Source of the DNA: JAYTQG01 sp043746815
Lineage (GTDB): Bacteria > Actinomycetota > Thermoleophilia > Miltoncostaeales > Miltoncostaeaceae
Reading direction: 5' to 3'
NCBI GenBank assembly: GCA_043746815.1
Contig: JAYTQG010000207.1
Coordinates: forward strand, 1-7,511
Length of the DNA: 7,511 nucleotides
Shown here: in pieces, positions 5,978-7,511 of the stretch
Layout of the letters: the number at the start of each line of letters is the position of its first letter
Position numbering within the stretch: position 1 is the stretch's first letter
The notes under the pieces: model-generated
What the model saw: the letters and a program-made list of their open reading frames with translations, nothing else
Database searches by the model: none
What the model was told of the DNA's origin: nothing
Made by a program: the position numbers and the translations under genes

Positions 5978-7441
5978 ATGCTCCCCGGCGTGACCAAACC
6001 AATCCCCACCGTTCCCACTGTTCGTCGCGCCAAAATCGTTTGCACGATCGGGCCTGCTGTCGCCACCAAGGAGGGCATCCGCGACCTCGTTGACGCCGGA
6101 ATGGACGTCGCCCGGTTGAACTTCAGTCACGGCACCCATCAGGAGCACTCCGCGGCGATCCGTCTGATTCGCGCGGCCTCCGATGAGTCCGGCCGCGCGG
6201 TCTGCGTCCTTGGCGACCTGCAGGGGCCGAAGATCCGTCTCGGCAACTTTGCCGAGGACCGCGTCGAGTGGCTCGCGGGTGAACTCGTCACGATCACCAC
6301 TGAGGATGTCGTTGGCACCGCAATGCGCGTCTCCACGACATATGCGCGTTTCGCTGACGAGGTGACCGTCGGCCAGAACGTGCTGATCGACGACGGTCGC
6401 CTGCTGCTTACTGTGGAGGAGATCGTTGGCCCGGATGTTCGTTGCCGCGTTATCGAAGGCGGGCCGGTCAGCAACCACAAGGGGATTTCGATTCCCGGGG
6501 CGGCGCTCAGCCTTGAGGCTCTCACTCAGAAGGACGTCCGTGACCTGATTTTTGGTCTCAGGATGGGGATCGACATGGTTGCACTCTCGTTCGTGCGCTC
6601 GCCCGATGACATCGGAGCCGTGCACGCCGTGATGCGCGGTGCTGGCGGGGAGCGACTGCCCGTGATTGCGAAGTTGGAGATGCCTGAGGCGGTGGCACGT
6701 CTCGACGAGATCATCAATGCCTTCGACGGTGTGATGGTGGCCCGCGGAGACCTTGGCGTGGAGCTTCCCCTGGAGGAGGTGCCGATCGTCCAGAAGCGGG
6801 CGATTGATCGCTGCCGTGTCATGGCGAAGCCCGTCATCGTCGCAACCCAGATGCTGGACTCCATGGTCACCGAGCCGCGCCCGACACGGGCCGAGGCCTC
6901 TGACGTCGCGAACGCGGTGTTGGACGGTGCGGATGCGCTGATGCTCTCGGCCGAGACGAGCGTCGGCAAGCACCCGATCGACGCCGTCAAGGTCATGGCC
7001 CGGATCATCTCCTCGGTCGAGCACTCCGAGCGCCGCGCACCCGCCCTTCGCAGTGAACCGAGTACGAAACCCGGCGCGATTGCCGCCGCCGCCGTGCGCA
7101 TCGGCGAGACCCTCGACGTCCGCGCGATCGTCCCATTCACCCAGACCGGCGACACCGCCCGGCGCATCTCGCGTCACCATCCGAGTTTTCCGATTTTGGC
7201 CTTCACACCGATGCCTCGGGTTCGCAGTCAACTCGCCCTCACGTGGGGCGTGGAGACGTTTCTGCTGCCACCGGTTACCCACACCGACCAGATGGTCCGC
7301 GAGGTTGACCGCGCGCTGCTGTCGATCCGTCGTTTTGCTCCGGGTGAGGAGATCGTGATCGTTGCGGGCAGCCCGCCTGGCACGGCGGGCACCACCAATG
7401 CACTCCGCGTATGGACCATGGGTGGGCCACTCCCGCAATAG
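5978..7441 (+). CDS. pyk: Pyruvate kinase (predicted K+-independent type)
   Basis: A 487-residue cytoplasmic enzyme that converts phosphoenolpyruvate and ADP to pyruvate and ATP, the last step of glycolysis. Motifs in order: RRAKIVCTIGPA (16-27), ARLNFSHG with R46, N48 and S50, GDLQGPKIRLG (79-89), the B-domain lid about 90-170, SIPGAALSL (171-179), the catalytic lysine region IAKLE (K232, E234), the Mg-binding MVARGDLGVELP (E234/D258), VATQMLDSM (288-296) and RAEASDVANAVLDGADALMLSAETSVGKHP (304-333). The C-terminal effector-type domain (about 360-480) is present. Length and active site are complete. K85, with L81, Q82 and L88, is the residue set of K+-independent pyruvate kinases. The start at ATG 5978 has GGTGG-type pairing six bases upstream; GTG 5990 is an alternative. 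The reading frame stays open back to 5351, but that extension only mirrors the GNAT gene and is not part of the protein. Confidence 0.97.
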   Translation: MLPGVTKPIPTVPTVRRAKIVCTIGPAVATKEGIRDLVDAGMDVARLNFSHGTHQEHSAAIRLIRAASDESGRAVCVLGDLQGPKIRLGNFAEDRVEWLAGELVTITTEDVVGTAMRVSTTYARFADEVTVGQNVLIDDGRLLLTVEEIVGPDVRCRVIEGGPVSNHKGISIPGAALSLEALTQKDVRDLIFGLRMGIDMVALSFVRSPDDIGAVHAVMRGAGGERLPVIAKLEMPEAVARLDEIINAFDGVMVARGDLGVELPLEEVPIVQKRAIDRCRVMAKPVIVATQMLDSMVTEPRPTRAEASDVANAVLDGADALMLSAETSVGKHPIDAVKVMARIISSVEHSERRAPALRSEPSTKPGAIAAAAVRIGETLDVRAIVPFTQTGDTARRISRHHPSFPILAFTPMPRVRSQLALTWGVETFLLPPVTHTDQMVREVDRALLSIRRFAPGEEIVIVAGSPPGTAGTTNALRVWTMGGPLPQ

Positions 7442-7511
7442 TCGCTGTCGGACTTGCGGTCGCACTGGACCTTTGGGGGTCGTCCACCGGAATGGTGCGG
7501 GATAGCGTCCG

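Noticed and set aside
5912..7465. A 517-codon open frame on the minus strand opposite pyruvate kinase
   Set aside because: Composition is rich in R, H, D and G with no motifs; it is the usual antisense shadow of a GC-rich codon-biased gene.
7442..7511. Possible terminator or promoter after pyruvate kinase (TGGAC/GTCCA pair at 7466-7486; GATAGCGT near 7501)
   Set aside because: The stem is only 5 bp and no -35 element at proper spacing precedes the -10-like string; nothing here can be called.

Overview
The window is ordinary-looking, GC-rich bacterial chromosome with dense coding and short intergenic gaps. High GC, GTG and TTG starts, actinobacterial-style pyruvate kinase motifs (KLE in place of KIE) and alanine/arginine-rich proteins suggest an actinobacterium, perhaps of the Thermoleophilia. 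That placement is inferred from style, not from a marker gene. I see no RNA genes, insertion sequences, CRISPR arrays or prophage genes.

Layout. (1) Positions 1-1501, minus strand: a translationally coupled run of a secreted PsbP-like protein, an ABC ATPase of the LolD/MacB type, and a second, similar ATPase cut by the window edge. The membrane subunit would lie beyond position 1. (2) Positions 1592-3639, plus strand: a divergent two-component system, an OmpR/PhoB-type response regulator whose stop overlaps the start of a HAMP-containing sensor histidine kinase. A gap of about 90 bp separates blocks 1 and 2 and carries repeated TGAAC/GTTC motifs. (3) Positions 3734-5902, minus strand: a GNAT acetyltransferase, a TauE/SafE-type membrane transporter, a small secreted cupredoxin with a full set of type 1 copper ligands, and a small secreted beta-rich protein with an HxH motif. 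This block converges on the kinase gene, and a perfect 10-bp inverted repeat sits between them. (4) Positions 5978-7441, plus strand: pyruvate kinase, divergent from the GNAT gene.

How the parts may work together. Blocks 1 and 2 look like an envelope-stress or exporter unit: the two-component system senses something outside the membrane and could control the adjacent secreted protein and ABC exporter. Block 3 joins a copper-protein gene to a sulfur/organic-anion-type transporter and a histidine-containing exported protein, so a periplasmic or extracellular redox or copper role is possible but unproven. Pyruvate kinase is a housekeeping glycolytic gene; its residues match the K+-independent class. 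I found no clearly new system. The best leads are the cupredoxin/HxH protein/TauE cluster, the coupled PsbP-like/dual-ATPase operon, and the K+-independence signature.
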